From: Methylobacterium indicum
GTDB taxonomy: Bacteria; Pseudomonadota; Alphaproteobacteria; Rhizobiales; Beijerinckiaceae
Length of the DNA: 42,421 bases
NCBI RefSeq assembly: GCF_001043895.1
Contig: NZ_JTHF01000105.1
Location: 1-42,421, forward strand
Direction of reading: 5' to 3'
Made by a program: the position numbers and the translations under genes. Below the pieces are notes generated by a model that was given only the letters and a program-made list of their open reading frames with translations, ran no database searches and was not told the DNA's origin. Shown here piece by piece: positions 25,057 through 32,687 of the stretch (the first letter of the stretch is position 1; each line of letters begins with the position of its first letter).

Positions 25057-26114
25057 GCGGACCGATCCGCAGCGCCCGCGACCTCGCCGCGGCCGGCCTC
25101 GTGCCGGCGGAGCGGCTGCCGGCCCTGGAGCGGGTGGCGGCGCGCTACGCGGTAGCGATCACCCCGGCCATGGCCGAGCTGATCGCGGAGGCCGATGACG
25201 CCATCGGCCGCCAGTTCGTGCCGCGGGCCGAGGAGCTGGTCACCACGCCCGAGGAGCGCGCCGACCCGATCGGCGACGAGGCCCATGCGCCGCTCCCCGG
25301 CATCGTCCACCGCTATCCCGACCGGGTGCTCCTGAAGCCCCTCCATGTCTGCCCGGTCTATTGCCGGTTCTGCTTCCGCCGTGAGGTCGTGGGCCCGGAG
25401 GGGCAGGGCAGCCTGACCGAGGCGGAGCTCGACGCTGCCCTCGCCTACATCGCCGCCCGTCCGGAGATCTGGGAGGTGGTGGTCACCGGCGGCGACCCGC
25501 TCGTCCTCTCGCCCCGGCGGCTCGGCCGCATCGCCGAGGCGCTGCGGGACATCCCGCATGTCCGCGTCCTGCGGCTGCACACGCGAGTGCCGGTGGTCGA
25601 TCCGGCCCGGGTCGAGGCCGACCTGATCGCGGCGCTCAAGCGTTTCGAGGGGGCGGTGTTCGTGGCGCTCCACGCCAACCACCCGCGGGAATTCTCGGAC
25701 GCGGCGCGCGGGGCGATCGCCCGGCTGGTCGATGCCGGCATCCCGATGGTGAGCCAATCGGTGCTGCTCGCCGGCATCAACGACGATCCCGACACCCTCT
25801 CGGCCCTGATGCGGGCCTTCGTCGAGAACCGGATCAAGCCGTACTACCTGCATCACGGCGACCTCGCCCCCGGCACCGGCCATCTGCGCACCACCCTCGA
25901 CCACGGCCAGGACCTGATGCGGTCCCTGCGCGGGCGGCTGTCCGGTCTGGCCCAGCCGACCTACGTCCTCGACATCCCGGGCGGATACGGCAAGGTGCCG
26001 GTGGGGCCGGGCTACCTGGCGGGCGGGGCCGCGGCCTGGACCGTCACCGACCCGGCGGGCGGACGCCACGCCTACCCGCCCGACATCGATCCACGCGAGA
26101 TCGATTCGGAATAA
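25053..26114 (+). CDS. epmB: EF-P beta-lysylation protein EpmB (lysine 2,3-aminomutase type)
   Basis: 353 residues from the GTG in the epmA stop overlap. Radical SAM motif CxxxCxxC in HVCPVYCRFCFRREV, then GGDPLVLSPRR, RLHTRVPVVDP, HANHPREFS, KPYYLHHGDLAPGTGH and the PLP lysine in PGGYGKVPV. It makes (R)-beta-lysine from lysine with SAM, a 4Fe-4S cluster and PLP, for EpmA. It lacks the long regions of catabolic aminomutases, in line with the EpmB subgroup. Confidence 0.94.
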   Translation: MSGPIRSARDLAAAGLVPAERLPALERVAARYAVAITPAMAELIAEADDAIGRQFVPRAEELVTTPEERADPIGDEAHAPLPGIVHRYPDRVLLKPLHVCPVYCRFCFRREVVGPEGQGSLTEAELDAALAYIAARPEIWEVVVTGGDPLVLSPRRLGRIAEALRDIPHVRVLRLHTRVPVVDPARVEADLIAALKRFEGAVFVALHANHPREFSDAARGAIARLVDAGIPMVSQSVLLAGINDDPDTLSALMRAFVENRIKPYYLHHGDLAPGTGHLRTTLDHGQDLMRSLRGRLSGLAQPTYVLDIPGGYGKVPVGPGYLAGGAAAWTVTDPAGGRHAYPPDIDPREIDSE

Positions 26115-26131
26115 ACCGAGGAGGACACGCC

Positions 26132-26749
26132 ATGCGCAGGCTCTGGGGACGGCTGAGTTCCGTCAACGTGCAGAAGGCGGTGTGGGGGCTCGAAGAGGTC
26201 GGCCTGGCCTACGAGCGGGTCGAGGCCGGCGGCGCCTTCGGCCGCGTCCGCGACCCGGACTACGTCGCGATGAACCCCAACAGCCTCGTGCCGGTGCTGG
26301 AGGAGGACGGCTTCGTCCTGTGGGAGTCGAACGCGATCCTGCGCTACCTCGCCCGCGGGCAGGCGGCGCACGGCCTCTGGCCCGAGGATCCCCGCGAGGC
26401 GGCTTTGGTCGACCAGTGGCTCGACTGGCAGGCGACCCGCTTCACGCCCGCGACCCGGGACGCGTTCTGGCAGACCGTGCGCACCCCGGCCGAGCAGCGC
26501 GACCAGGCGGTCATCGACCGCTCGGTGGCGGCCTCGGAGGAGTGCGCGGCGCTCCTCGACGCGCACCTGATGGGCCGTCCCTTCCTGGTCGGCGACCGCT
26601 TCACCGCGGCCGACATCGCGGCCGGCGCCGCGGCGCATCGCTGGCTCCACCTCGACGTGCCGCGCATCGAGCGGCCCGCCCTGCGGGCCTGGTACGAGCG
26701 GATCCGCACCCGCCCGGCCGCCGCCTCGGCGCTGCCGCCGCTGAGCTGA
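26132..26749 (+). CDS. glutathione S-transferase family protein
   Basis: 205 residues. N-terminal thioredoxin-fold domain starts RRLWGRLSSVNVQKAVWGLEEVGL, with the catalytic-type Ser region SSVNVQK, cis-Pro NSLVPVLEEDG and glutathione-contact ESNAILRYLA (about 65-75). The C-terminal helical domain keeps GDRFTAADIAAG (N-capping box). AGGAGG is close before the ATG. It follows epmB by 17 bases, perhaps co-transcribed. Substrate unknown. Confidence 0.9.
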   Translation: MRRLWGRLSSVNVQKAVWGLEEVGLAYERVEAGGAFGRVRDPDYVAMNPNSLVPVLEEDGFVLWESNAILRYLARGQAAHGLWPEDPREAALVDQWLDWQATRFTPATRDAFWQTVRTPAEQRDQAVIDRSVAASEECAALLDAHLMGRPFLVGDRFTAADIAAGAAAHRWLHLDVPRIERPALRAWYERIRTRPAAASALPPLS

Positions 26750-26854
26750 CGCCGGGCCGTGCCGGAGCGGGGCCATGCGCTGACGGCGTGGCCGCGTCCT
26801 CCCGGATCGGCTACGTCTCGAACCGTCCCTTCTCCCCACGCTCCCGAAGGCCCG

Positions 26855-27562
26855 ATGCCGCTCGACAAGACGCTCCTCGACGCCCTGCAGGCCGTCACCA
26901 CCGCCACCCTCACCACCGTGCTCCTGAAGAAGGGCATCCGCCGCTGCTGGATGCGCGGGCCGATGCCGCGCTTCGCCGCCGGACAGCGGATCGTCGGCCC
27001 GGCCTTCACGCTGCGCTTCGTGCCGGCCCGCGAGGATCTGGCGACCCCGGAATCCTGGTCGAGCCCGACCTCGACCCGCGCGGCGATCGAGGCGATGCCC
27101 GAGGGCTGCATCGCGGTCGTCGACGCGATGGGGGTGCAGGAGGCCGGCATCTTCGGCGACATCCTGTGCGCCCGGATGAAGAAGCGCGGCGTCGCGGCGC
27201 TCGTCACGGACGGCGTCGTGCGCGACGGCGAGGGCGTGGACGGTACCGGCCTGCCGGTCTGGTGCTCGGGTGTGGCGGCGCCGGCCTCCGTCGCCGGCCT
27301 GACCTTCGTCGGCTGGGGCGAGCCGGTCGGCTGCGGCGGCGTCGCGGTCTATCCGAACGACATCGTGGTGGCGGACGGCGACGGTGCGGTGCTGATCCCG
27401 GCGGCGCTCGCCGAGGAGGTGGCGCTCGCCGCCGTCGAGCAGGAGCGTCTCGAACTCTGGATCATGCGCGAGGTCGACAAGGGCCTGCCCCTGCCGGGTC
27501 TCTACCCGCCGAACGCCGAGACCCGTGCCCGCTACGAGGCCGAGACCAACAAGGCCCAATGA
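26855..27562 (+). CDS. RraA family protein (HMG/CHA aldolase-like)
   Basis: 235 residues. It starts MPLDKTLLDALQAVTTATLTTVLLKKGIR. The metal and catalytic segment is ALVTDGVVRDGEGV (Arg-Asp of the active site), with GDILCARMKKRGV and PVGCGGVAVYPNDIVVADGDGAVLIP as closing family blocks. RraA-like proteins are 4-hydroxy-4-methyl-2-oxoglutarate or oxaloacetate lyases, or RNase E inhibitors. The length and tail (KGLPLPGLYPPNAETRARYE) are like the aldolase group found in proteobacterial metabolism. GAAGG precedes the ATG. Confidence 0.9.
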   Translation: MPLDKTLLDALQAVTTATLTTVLLKKGIRRCWMRGPMPRFAAGQRIVGPAFTLRFVPAREDLATPESWSSPTSTRAAIEAMPEGCIAVVDAMGVQEAGIFGDILCARMKKRGVAALVTDGVVRDGEGVDGTGLPVWCSGVAAPASVAGLTFVGWGEPVGCGGVAVYPNDIVVADGDGAVLIPAALAEEVALAAVEQERLELWIMREVDKGLPLPGLYPPNAETRARYEAETNKAQ

Positions 27563-27602
27563 CCACCAAGGCCTGATCGATCGCGCGGCCGGGACCGTCC
27601 CG

Positions 27603-28391
27603 ATGTTCTTCGTGCTCTCGAAGGTGCTGTGGTTCCTCGCGGCGCCCTCGAACCTGCTCCTGCTCCTCGTCGTCGCCGGGGCGGGGCTGGCGTTGCGCTG
27701 GCGGCGCCTCGGTGCCGGTCTCGCCGCCCTCTGCGGTCTCGCGCTCCTCGCCGGCGGCGTCTCGCCGCTGGCTTCCCTGGTCTTCGGCCCGCTCGAGAAC
27801 CGCTTTCCCGAGTTCCGCGACGACGGCGTCCCGGTCGCCGGGATCGTGGTGCTCGGCGGCGCGGTCGAGACCGGCCTGTCGGCCGCCCGCGGCCAGCTCG
27901 TCGTCAACGATGCCGGCGAACGGATGATCGCGCTCGGCGACCTCGCCCGGCGCTACCCCGCCGCGACCGTCGTCTTCGCCGGCGGCTCCGGCCGGCTCAC
28001 CGGAGACGGGGCGGTGTCGGAATCCGCGATCACCCGCCGCCACGCCGCGTCCCTCGGCGTCCCGCCGGAGCGGATCACCTACGAGAACCGGTCCCGCAAC
28101 ACGCACGAGAACGCGACCTTCAGCGCCGCACTGGTCAAGCCGAAGCCCGGCGAGCGCTGGCTCCTCGTCACCTCGGCGTGGCACATGCCGCGGGCGGTCG
28201 GCTGCTTCCGCCGCGCCGGCTTCACGGTGGCGGCCTACCCGGTCGATTACCGCACCGGTCCCGGCGCGCTCACGATCCACGCCACGGCCGGCGACGGCCT
28301 GTTCGAGCTCGACATCGCGGTGCGCGAATGGCTCGGCCTCGCGGCCTACCGGGCCTCGGGCTACACCGAGGCGGTGTTTCCGGGGCCGTGA
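27603..28391 (+). CDS. YdcF family protein (DUF218)
   Basis: 262 residues. Two N-terminal membrane helices (about 8-32, 38-58) are followed by the DUF218 domain: GIVVLGGAVETG, VFAGGSGRLTGDGAVSES, ITYENRSRNTHENATFS, LLVTSAWHMPRAVGCFRRAGF. The family binds SAM-like nucleotides or acts in envelope synthesis (ElyC/SanA-like). The YdcF protein sits in the inner membrane, domain outside. Start chosen at the ATG with the helix directly after it. Confidence 0.9.
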   Translation: MFFVLSKVLWFLAAPSNLLLLLVVAGAGLALRWRRLGAGLAALCGLALLAGGVSPLASLVFGPLENRFPEFRDDGVPVAGIVVLGGAVETGLSAARGQLVVNDAGERMIALGDLARRYPAATVVFAGGSGRLTGDGAVSESAITRRHAASLGVPPERITYENRSRNTHENATFSAALVKPKPGERWLLVTSAWHMPRAVGCFRRAGFTVAAYPVDYRTGPGALTIHATAGDGLFELDIAVREWLGLAAYRASGYTEAVFPGP

Positions 28392-28398
28392 TCCCGGC

Positions 28399-28662
28399 TT
28401 ACCGCGGCAGCGACAGCCTGTAGATCCCGCGAAAATCGTCCGGGTCGTCCACCACCTTGCCCTTGCGCAGGATCGCGATGCGGCCGGCCTTCATCAGGCG
28501 CACCGCCTGGCGGCGGACCGGCTGCATCAGCGGGCCCCAGCCGTCGGGGTGGGGGCCGCCGAGCGCGCGGGCGACCTCGGAGGGGCAAACGGACTTGTCG
28601 GCGCCGCGTTCTTCGACGAGGCGCACCAACGTCAGCTCGATCTCGTAATCGTCAGGGATCAT
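28399..28662 (-). CDS. DUF3253 family protein
   Basis: 87 residues with the typical start MIPDDYEIELTLVRLVEERG and a compact winged-helix-like fold (CPSEVARALGG, MQPVRRQAVRLMKAGRIAILRKGKVVDDPDDFRGIYRL). The family is of unknown function but looks DNA-binding. It overlaps the DUF599 gene by 11 bases. Confidence 0.88.
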   Translation of the reverse strand: MIPDDYEIELTLVRLVEERGADKSVCPSEVARALGGPHPDGWGPLMQPVRRQAVRLMKAGRIAILRKGKVVDDPDDFRGIYRLSLPR

Positions 28663-29359
28663 CGTGGTCCTGCAGGGCCCGGCGGGCGTCGGAGGCGAAT
28701 TGGCGCTGCCACATCACGGTGAGCACCATCGCGGTGGTGGCGAACAGCACGTAGGCGCTGACGAACCATCCGAGATACGCCAGCGCGAAGAAGAACGCAC
28801 GCTGCCCGCGGTTGAAATGGCCGCCCGCCACCACGTTCATCGCCGCGGCCCGCCGCGCCGCGCGCTCGATCCGCACCGGGTCGCCGTCGCGCGGCGGCAC
28901 GGCGCCGATCAGGATGGCGCCGTAATTGAACAGCCGGTAGGCCCAGGCGAACTTGAAGAACGCGTAGACGAAGATCAGGGCGAGGCCCGCCACCTTGATC
29001 TCCCACACCGCCCGGGTCATCGGCGCGCCGAAGGGCAGGGTCGAGAACAGGGTCAGGGCGTCGTCGGTGGACCGCGACAGGGTGAGCGCGCTGCCCAGCG
29101 CGATCAGGGCCGTCGAGGCGAAGAAGGCGGTGCCGTTCTGCAGCGAGGCGTTGATGGTGGTGTCCACCACCCGGTTCTCGCGCACGATCTGCTGGTCGGC
29201 CCAGGCATGGCGGTAGCGGTTCATCATGCCGTTGAGGCTGCGCTTGCCCCCGGCGAGATGCTCGACCGCGTAGGAATAGCCGAACCACGCCGACAGGAAG
29301 CAGACGAGGGCGGCGAGATCGAGGAGCGAGAAGCTGCTCAAGCCCAGATCCGGTTGCAT
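28652..29359 (-). CDS. DUF599 family membrane protein
   Basis: 235 residues. Helices lie near 13-30, 75-95, 115-140, 185-215. The conserved blocks are LVCFLSAWFGYSYAVEH, NRYRHAWADQQIVRENRVVDTTIN and ARRAAAMNVVAGGHFNRGQRAFFFALAYLGWF. No function is known. It is between acylphosphatase and DUF3253 in one direction. Confidence 0.88.
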   Translation of the reverse strand: MQPDLGLSSFSLLDLAALVCFLSAWFGYSYAVEHLAGGKRSLNGMMNRYRHAWADQQIVRENRVVDTTINASLQNGTAFFASTALIALGSALTLSRSTDDALTLFSTLPFGAPMTRAVWEIKVAGLALIFVYAFFKFAWAYRLFNYGAILIGAVPPRDGDPVRIERAARRAAAMNVVAGGHFNRGQRAFFFALAYLGWFVSAYVLFATTAMVLTVMWQRQFASDARRALQDHDDP

Positions 29360-29371
29360 GGCCGGGCGCCG

Positions 29372-29659
29372 TCAGGCCGTCGGCAGGATCTGCACGCCGC
29401 GCGTGCCGGCGGGCGGAGCAGCCTCGCTCACGGCGAGGTCCGCGACCCGCGCCCCGGGCGGACCCTCGCGGCAGGCCTCGATCATCGCGGCGACCGCCTC
29501 GGCGGGTCCGGCGAGGCGGGCCTCGACGCTGCCGTCGAGCCGGTTGCGCACGGTGCCGACGAGGCCCTTGGCCTCGGCCACGCCCTTGGTCCAGGCCCGG
29601 TAGCCCACGCCCTGGACGCGGCCCCGGACGACGATCTCCACGCTGCGCTGCCCGCTCAC
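29372..29659 (-). CDS. acylphosphatase
   Basis: 95 residues from the GTG at 29659 ([35 protein letters not shown]). GGGGAG lies 9 bases before it. A GTG nine codons upstream is open but has no such site. [12 protein letters not shown] carries the catalytic Arg, and [11 protein letters not shown] carries the Asn. The closing block usually GVDRFEIR-like is replaced by GVQILPTA. It hydrolyses acyl phosphates. 12 bases before DUF599. Confidence 0.9.
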   Translation of the reverse strand: MSGQRSVEIVVRGRVQGVGYRAWTKGVAEAKGLVGTVRNRLDGSVEARLAGPAEAVAAMIEACREGPPGARVADLAVSEAAPPAGTRGVQILPTA

Positions 29660-29742
29660 GCTCGCCCACTCCCCGTACGGCGTCACCCGGGGCGGGCTCT
29701 AGAGCATATTTCGCCGCGAGGGGAGAGCGCGGTTCCGCGCCG

Positions 29743-30150
29743 TCAGGCGCTCGCGGCGACGAGCGGGCGGACCAGGGCCGGGCGGGGGGCCGGCGCACGG
29801 GGACGCACGAGGTCGGCGAGGGGCACGAAGGCGTCGGGCGCCGCGCCTCCGACCCGCGTGCCGAAGCCGAGGGCGAAGGACAGGGTGAGCTTGCGGTCGG
29901 GGGCGATGCCGAAGGCGCCGAGCGCCGCCGAGAACGCCTCGCGGAAGCTGCGCACGCCGCACCAGCTCTTCTCCGAGAGGTGGAGCGGCCATTCCCAGTA
30001 GCCGTCCGGCCGCCGCGCCGCGAGGGCAGCGCGGTCGATGAAGTAGCCGGTGCCGCGGTGCTCCAGCCCGTCCGCGTGGAGGCACCAGTCCCGGTTCTCG
30101 AACAGCGGGGCAGCCTCGGCCGCGACGTTCTCCAGGCGGGTGGTCTCCAT
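29743..30150 (-). CDS. SOS-box-controlled hypothetical protein (135 aa)
   Basis: 135 residues from METTRLENVAAEAAPLF, with GGGAGA before the ATG. Core segments: NRDWCLHADGLEHRGTGYFIDRAALAARRPDGYWEWPLHLSEKSWC, SFREAFSAALGAFGI, KLTLSFALGFG. There is a Pro/Ala/Arg-rich tail. No signal or membrane helix; no family recognised. A perfect GAAC-N7-GAAC box lies 62 bases upstream of the start. It is divergent to the permuted Rad50 operon, which makes a DNA-damage role likely. Two cysteines are far apart. Confidence 0.75.
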   Translation of the reverse strand: METTRLENVAAEAAPLFENRDWCLHADGLEHRGTGYFIDRAALAARRPDGYWEWPLHLSEKSWCGVRSFREAFSAALGAFGIAPDRKLTLSFALGFGTRVGGAAPDAFVPLADLVRPRAPAPRPALVRPLVAASA

Positions 30151-30211
30151 GCCGGGTCTCCCACGATTCCGTTGCGACGCCGTGCCGCCTCCCGGGCCGG
30201 CTCGTCGCATG

Positions 30212-30226
30212 GAACATTACCGGAAC
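30212..30226. promoter_or_regulatory. LexA (SOS) box 1
   Basis: GAACATTACCGGAAC, a perfect GAAC-N7-GAAC alphaproteobacterial LexA site, 62 bases upstream of the 135-aa gene (− strand). Confidence 0.85.
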
Positions 30227-30264
30227 ACTGGTCTGATTTGCACAGGTCGTCAACAGGGCGCGGC

Positions 30265-30279
30265 GAACATTTCTCGAAC
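30265..30279. promoter_or_regulatory. LexA (SOS) box 2
   Basis: GAACATTTCTCGAAC, perfect GAAC-N7-GAAC, upstream of the + strand coiled-coil/Rad50/Mre11 operon (69 bases before its first ATG at 30349). With box 1 it covers both divergent promoters. Confidence 0.85.
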
Positions 30280-30343
30280 GGCGCCGCTGTTGCCAAAGGT
30301 CGGTCCGGGTGCCACCTCCGGCCCATCGGTTCCGCCGTGGGAA

Positions 30344-30379
30344 CCGGCATGAGACCCGGCATGAGGCCCGGCATGGGAA
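30344..30379 (+). repeat. 12-bp tandem repeat with in-frame ATGs
   Basis: Three copies of ccggcatgaggc (one or more base changes each) start at 30344, 30356 and 30368. Each brings an ATG in the frame of the following gene (30349, 30361, 30373), giving four candidate starts together with 30391. Confidence 0.8.
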
Positions 30380-30390
30380 CGAGGACCGAG

Positions 30391-30723
30391 ATGGAGCGCG
30401 GCCGCAAGGGGCAGGAGAAGGATCAGGGTCCCCGGGAGGCGGGTCCCGACGTCGAGGCCCTGCGTCGCCTCGAGGCGCTGCAGCCGGCCTACGAGCGCCT
30501 GCGGGCCGACCGGATCCGGGCCGAGAGCGACGTCGAGCGCCTGACCGCGGAACTCGCCGCCGCGCGAGCCCAGGCCCGCGAGGAGCTGGGCACCGACGAC
30601 GAGGCCGAGATCCGCCGGATGATCGAGGAGGCCCGGGCCGAGAACGCCCGCCGGGTCGAGGACTTCGCCCAGGCCCTGCGGGCGGTGCAGGACCGTCTCT
30701 CCGCCCTCGACACCGCGCGGTGA
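30391..30723 (+). CDS. small coiled-coil protein, first gene of SOS Rad50/Mre11-like operon
   Basis: 110 residues from MERGRKGQEKDQGP, with GAGGA 6 bases before the ATG; three earlier in-frame ATGs lie in a tandem repeat. Residues 20-110 are one long charged coiled coil (ALRRLEALQPAYERLRADRIRAESDVERLTAELAAARAQ) that breaks at GTDDEAEI and resumes to the end. Its stop overlaps the GTG of the ATPase by 4 bases. It may supply an arm missing from the permuted ATPase or hold dimers together; that is inference. Confidence 0.8.
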   Translation: MERGRKGQEKDQGPREAGPDVEALRRLEALQPAYERLRADRIRAESDVERLTAELAAARAQAREELGTDDEAEIRRMIEEARAENARRVEDFAQALRAVQDRLSALDTAR

Positions 30724-32687
30724 CCGCGGCCTTGACCGTTTCCCCGGCCCCCGCCGACCGCCAGGACGCGCTCTCCCGCGCCGGCCGCCTGCTCGCCCGC
30801 CTGGAGGCGACCCGCGACCGCGATCGCGAGACCCTGGCCGTCCGGACCCGGGAGGTGGCCGCCGCCAAGGGGCGTCTCGCCCAGCGCGACGCGGTCGACA
30901 CCTACCTGCGCGAGCTGCAGCAGGAGGCCAACCGCCGCAGCGTCGCGACCTTTGAGACCCTGCTCACCGCCCTCGTCCAGGAGGTGCTGCCCGGCGAGAA
31001 GCCGGTACGCCTGGATCTCACCACCGAGCGCGGGCTGCCGGCCCTCGATATCGGGGTCGAGCGCCCGGATGGCGGCCGGGAGGACGTGCTGGAGGACAAC
31101 GGCGGCGCCATGACCAACGTGGTCGGCATGGCGCTCCGGCTGATCGCCGTGGTCAAGGCCGGGGTCGGACGCTTCCTGGCCCTCGACGAAGCCGATTGCT
31201 GGATCGCTCCCGACCGGGTGCCGGCCTTCTACCAGGTGCTGGAGGAGAGTGCCGCCAAGCTCGGCGTGCAGTGCCTGGCGATCTCCCACCACGATGTGGC
31301 GGGCTTCGGCGCCGACCTCACGGTCAGCCGGATCGCCGGGCGGCCGGAGACCGGCGTCGCGATCGTGGGGCCGTCCGCTGCCTGCGCGGCGGCCTGGAGC
31401 CCGGAGACGCCGGGCTTCCGCTACCTGCGCCTGGTCGACGTCCAGGGTTTTGCCGACGCGACGCTGCCGCTCGCCCCCGGCGTCAACGCTCTCGTCGGCC
31501 CCAACAACCACGGCAAGTCGACGGTGATCCGGGCCCTGCGGGCGGTCTTCTACGGCGAGGTGCGCGACAGCCTGGTGCGGGCGGGCGCGAGCGCCGCGCG
31601 GGTCGAGATCGGCGTCGCCGACGGTCGGCTGCTGCGCTACGTCCGCCAGCCCAAGCGCACCCCGGTCAACCTGTGGTCGCTGCACGAGGCCGACGGGGCG
31701 CTGGTGCGGGAGAACGGCACCACCCTGGAGACCGGCGGCCGCGACGTGCCGCCCTGGGTCGAGCGGCTGTTCGGCATCACCCGGGTCGAGGATCTCGACG
31801 TCCACGTGGCGCACCAGAAATTCCCGGTCTTCCTGCTCGGCGAGAAGCCGGCCCGGCGCTCGGCCGTGCTCTCGATCGGCCGCGAGGCCGGGCTCGTGCG
31901 CGACATGCAGGCTTTGCAGCGCGAGCGGGTGACGGAGGACCAGCGCACGATCCGCGAGGGCGAGCGTGAGATCGCCCGCCTGCGCGAGGCGCTCGGGCCC
32001 CTCGACGACCTCGACGCCCTGGCCGAGACCCTGGGTGGGCTCCGGGCGCGGGCCGAGGCGCTCGCCGCCGCGGAAGCGCGCCTGCGCGAGCGCGAGGCCC
32101 TGGCCGACCGCCTCGCCCGCTCCGAGCGTCTCGCCACCGGGGCCGCCGCCCGGGCCCGGGTGCTGGCGGATCTGCCGGCGCCCGAGACCGGAGCCGAGAT
32201 CGGCCGCGCGCTGGCCGAGGCGCGCCACCGCGCCGCCCTCGGCCGCCGGGTGCTCGTGACGGCCGACGATCTCGCGACGGCGCGCGACAGGGCGGCAGCC
32301 CTCGGTCGGTTGCCGGCCCAGGCGCCGGTGCCGCACGACACCGCGCGGAACACCCTCCATGCCGCGCGGCTGCGACGCCTGCGCGCCGCCCTCGCGGAGG
32401 CCGAGGCCCGCGCCTCGGTCCTCGCCGGGCTGCCGGACGCGGCGCCCCGGCCGGTGCTCCGACCCGACGCCGCCACGACGGCACAGCGCCTCGCCGAGAC
32501 CGGCCGGCGTCTCGCCGAGGCGCGGGGACGCGCGGCCGCGGCCCGGGACGGACTCGCCGTCGCGGAGGCCGAGATGGAGATGGTCCTCGCCGCGACCGGC
32601 GGACGCTGCCCGGCCTGCGGCACACCGGTCGCCCCCGCCTCGCTGCTTGCCGGCCACCGCCACTCCGGTAGGGGAGACGCCGCATGA
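30720..32687 (+). CDS. circularly permuted Rad50/SbcC-like ATPase
   Basis: 655 residues from GTG in the 4-base overlap. Order: short coiled coil (about 12-75); C-lobe with degenerate signature DNGGAMTNVVGMALRL (126-141), Walker B FLALDEAD (152-159) and AISHHD switch (187-192); then FRYLRLVDVQGFADATLPL and Walker A GPNNHGKST (260-268); N-lobe to about 370 with VAHQKFPVFLLGEKPARRS; long coiled coil (about 390-620); terminal CPACG (from 630), a half zinc hook. Normal Rad50/SbcC/SMC have Walker A first and the hook in the middle, so the two halves are swapped, with a continuous head and open arms. Overlaps the phosphoesterase gene by 4 bases. Nuclease-linked DNA end processing is inferred. Confidence 0.85.
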   Translation: MTAALTVSPAPADRQDALSRAGRLLARLEATRDRDRETLAVRTREVAAAKGRLAQRDAVDTYLRELQQEANRRSVATFETLLTALVQEVLPGEKPVRLDLTTERGLPALDIGVERPDGGREDVLEDNGGAMTNVVGMALRLIAVVKAGVGRFLALDEADCWIAPDRVPAFYQVLEESAAKLGVQCLAISHHDVAGFGADLTVSRIAGRPETGVAIVGPSAACAAAWSPETPGFRYLRLVDVQGFADATLPLAPGVNALVGPNNHGKSTVIRALRAVFYGEVRDSLVRAGASAARVEIGVADGRLLRYVRQPKRTPVNLWSLHEADGALVRENGTTLETGGRDVPPWVERLFGITRVEDLDVHVAHQKFPVFLLGEKPARRSAVLSIGREAGLVRDMQALQRERVTEDQRTIREGEREIARLREALGPLDDLDALAETLGGLRARAEALAAAEARLREREALADRLARSERLATGAAARARVLADLPAPETGAEIGRALAEARHRAALGRRVLVTADDLATARDRAAALGRLPAQAPVPHDTARNTLHAARLRRLRAALAEAEARASVLAGLPDAAPRPVLRPDAATTAQRLAETGRRLAEARGRAAAARDGLAVAEAEMEMVLAATGGRCPACGTPVAPASLLAGHRHSGRGDAA

